Source: Lachnospiraceae bacterium (GTDB lineage Bacteria > Bacillota_A > Clostridia > Lachnospirales > Lachnospiraceae). From it: DNA of 7,176 nucleotides. The stretch lies in assembly GCA_017620345.1 (NCBI GenBank), contig JAFZQP010000178.1:1-7176 (forward strand), given 5' to 3'. Each line of letters starts with the position of its first letter. Positions within the stretch are counted from its first letter, which is position 1. The translations under genes and the position numbers were made by a program. Positions 6,692 to 7,176 of the stretch are shown here, piece after piece. The notes under the pieces were generated by a model. The model was not told where the DNA came from, did not search any database, and saw only the letters and a program-made list of their open reading frames with translations.

Positions 6692-6777
6692 GGAGAGGTA
6701 TCGAAGTGGTCATAACGAGGCGGTCTTGAAAACCGTTTGCCTTCACGGGCACATGGGTTCGAATCCCATCCTCTCCG
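6692..6777 (+). tRNA. tRNA-Ser, anticodon UGA
   Basis: The cloverleaf folds completely by eye. The acceptor GGAGAGG (6692-6698) pairs with CCTCTCC (6770-6776), and G6777 is the discriminator, as bacterial tRNA-Ser requires. The D stem is TCG/CGA. The anticodon stem GCGGT/ACCGT has loop CTTGAAA and anticodon TGA at 6727-6729. The long class II variable arm has GCC/GGC at 6739-6750. The T stem ATGGG/CCCAT has loop TTCGAAT. CCA is not encoded (TAT follows), so 3' maturation needs RNase Z and CCA-adding enzyme. It reads UCA codons (and others by wobble). As a UCN reader it is not a t6A substrate. Confidence 0.97.
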
Positions 6778-6781
6778 TATA

Positions 6782-6868
6782 TGAAGTAAGGTGTCTGCGA
6801 AGCAGACGAATCCCTTACTTCACCGCGAGCCCCCTCGCCGAAGGCGATTTAAATGGGCGAGCGACCAT
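6782..6868 (+). repeat. Modular three-hairpin element, copy A, behind tRNA-Ser(UGA)
   Basis: The element begins 4 nt after the tRNA. Module 1 is an extended hairpin: an outer 10-bp stem (TGAAGTAAGG 6782-6791 with CCTTACTTCA 6813-6822) around an inner GTCTGC-GAA-GCAGAC (6793-6807). Module 2 is TCGCC-GAA-GGCGA (6835-6847). Module 3 is AAATGG, a GCGAG-containing loop, then CCAT (6851-6868). After it, 6875-6887 holds a weaker GC-GAA-GC hairpin with one mismatch, and GAGGGG at 6887-6892 could pair with CCCCTC at 6831-6836. There is no T-run after any stem. The remaining bases to the second tRNA (6895-6921) are AT-rich and show nothing clear. A second, diverged copy lies at 7017-7107. Confidence 0.75.
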
Positions 6869-6921
6869 AGCCGACCCGCGAAGCAGGAGGGGCCATAATC
6901 ATAAGGTTATATTTCGACCAT

Positions 6922-7011
6922 GGAGAAGTACCCAAGCTGGCCGAAGGGGCTCCCCTGGAAAGGGAGTAGGTCGTGAGAAGCGGCGCGAGGGTTCAAATCC
7001 CTCCTTCTCCG
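6922..7011 (+). tRNA. tRNA-Ser, anticodon GGA
   Basis: The acceptor GGAGAAG (6922-6928) pairs with CTTCTCC (7004-7010), with discriminator G7011. The D stem is CCC/GGG. The anticodon stem CTCCC/GGGAG has loop CTGGAAA and anticodon GGA at 6957-6959. The long variable arm pairs GTCGT (6970-6974) with GCGGC (6980-6984), including two G-U pairs. The T stem GAGGG/CCCTC has loop TTCAAAT. CCA is not encoded (GAA follows). It reads UCC and UCU codons. It lies 144 nt after tRNA-Ser(UGA) and is probably co-transcribed with it. Confidence 0.97.
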
Positions 7012-7016
7012 GAAAT

Positions 7017-7107
7017 GCTGATAGGGGGAACCGCGAAGCGGTGGGACCCTGTCTGCACGACGAGCACCCTGTCGCCGAAGGCGACCCAAATGTGCGAGTC
7101 ACATTTG
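7017..7107 (+). repeat. Modular three-hairpin element, copy B, behind tRNA-Ser(GGA)
   Basis: The element begins 5 nt after the tRNA and has the same plan as copy A. Module 1: an outer stem GATAGGG (7020-7026) with CCCTGTC (7047-7053), one G-U pair, extended past a T-T mismatch by GC/GC (7017-7018 with 7055-7056), around ACCGC-GAA-GCGGT (7030-7042). Module 2: GTCGCC-GAA-GGCGAC (7071-7085). Module 3: CAAATGTG, loop CGAGT, CACATTTG (7087-7107), a perfect 8-bp stem. Between modules 1 and 2, the 19 nt at 7051-7069 match 6816-6834 of copy A at 13 positions by eye, and GCCGAAGGCGA, AAATG and GCGAG are identical in both. The function is unknown. Confidence 0.75.
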
Positions 7108-7125
7108 ATCCTTGAAAACAGAATA
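7104..7125 (+). promoter_or_regulatory. Box A-like sequence resembling an rRNA leader or spacer
   Basis: TTTGATCCTTGAAAACAGAATA resembles, from memory, the CTTTGAAAACT-type box A region found in Firmicutes rRNA leaders and 16S-23S spacers, where Nus factors bind for antitermination and processing. The first three bases overlap the last stem of copy B. The rest of the window (7126-7176) is AT-rich with an imperfect dyad from TTCC (7146-7149) to GGAA (7167-7170) centred on AAAATTTT, without a gene. The call rests on resemblance only. Confidence 0.35.
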
Positions 7126-7176
7126 GTACAACCAAACCCGAACAATTCCAGATTAAAATTTTATTCGGAAACGAAA

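Noticed and set aside
6782..7107. CRISPR array
   Set aside because: Only two imperfect, internally palindromic copies separated by a tRNA gene; no uniform repeats or spacers and no cas genes.
6672..7115. Open reading frame of 147 codons over the tRNA region
   Set aside because: It runs through both tRNA-Ser genes and both hairpin elements, has no Shine-Dalgarno, and its protein is Arg- and Gly-rich with no recognisable domain. The RNA genes explain the sequence.
6899..7135. Minus-strand open frames over tRNA-Ser(GGA) and copy B
   Set aside because: They are antisense to a complete tRNA cloverleaf and hairpins; the lack of stops follows from the local GC-rich dyads. Such translations are common false annotations at tRNA-Ser genes.
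7146..7170. Intrinsic terminator at the right edge
   Set aside because: The dyad is imperfect (mismatches within the stem), very AT-rich, has almost no loop and is followed by ACGAAA rather than a T-run.

Overview
The window looks like a chromosomal stretch from a member of the Firmicutes, most likely a Lachnospiraceae-type Clostridia (Butyrivibrio/Roseburia relatives). The grounds are moderate GC with AT-rich gaps, a tsaE-tsaB-rimI cluster, a small membrane-anchored protein resembling the Lachnospiraceae DUF6715 family, tRNA genes without an encoded CCA, and a MEP-pathway ispD. The genus is inference; no rRNA lies in the window to settle it.

Positions 1-4783 hold a tightly packed plus-strand run of eight genes, each overlapping or abutting the next: the 3' end of a DUF975-type membrane protein, a YcxB-like membrane protein, tsaE, tsaB, rimI, an RNase Z-family metallo-hydrolase, a DUF6715-like protein and tsaD. 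TsaE, TsaB and TsaD are the components that transfer threonylcarbamoyl to A37 of ANN-decoding tRNAs (t6A); the TsaC/Sua5 step is not encoded here. RimI is the usual companion N-acetyltransferase. RNase Z matures tRNA 3' ends, so most of the run serves tRNA and translation.

Positions 4766-4833 hold three consecutive inverted repeats without a U-tract, the first enclosing the tsaD stop codon. They separate the run from a second pair of overlapping genes: ispD (isoprenoid precursor synthesis) and a Na+/Ca2+ exchanger-family antiporter, ending at 6567.

Positions 6568-7176 are non-coding for protein. A consensus-like promoter (TTGACA, 17 bp, TAGAAT) drives tRNA-Ser(UGA), followed by tRNA-Ser(GGA). 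Neither gene encodes CCA, so both would need RNase Z and CCA-adding enzyme. Each is followed directly by one diverged copy of a roughly 90-nt modular element made of three hairpins, most with GAA loops closed by C-G. The last ~70 bases carry a TTGAAAAC-type sequence resembling the box A region of Firmicutes rRNA leaders and spacers, which hints that an rRNA operon may lie just beyond the window.

Most of the window is ordinary housekeeping sequence. The best candidate for something poorly described is the paired hairpin element behind the tRNA-Ser genes, not a new protein system.
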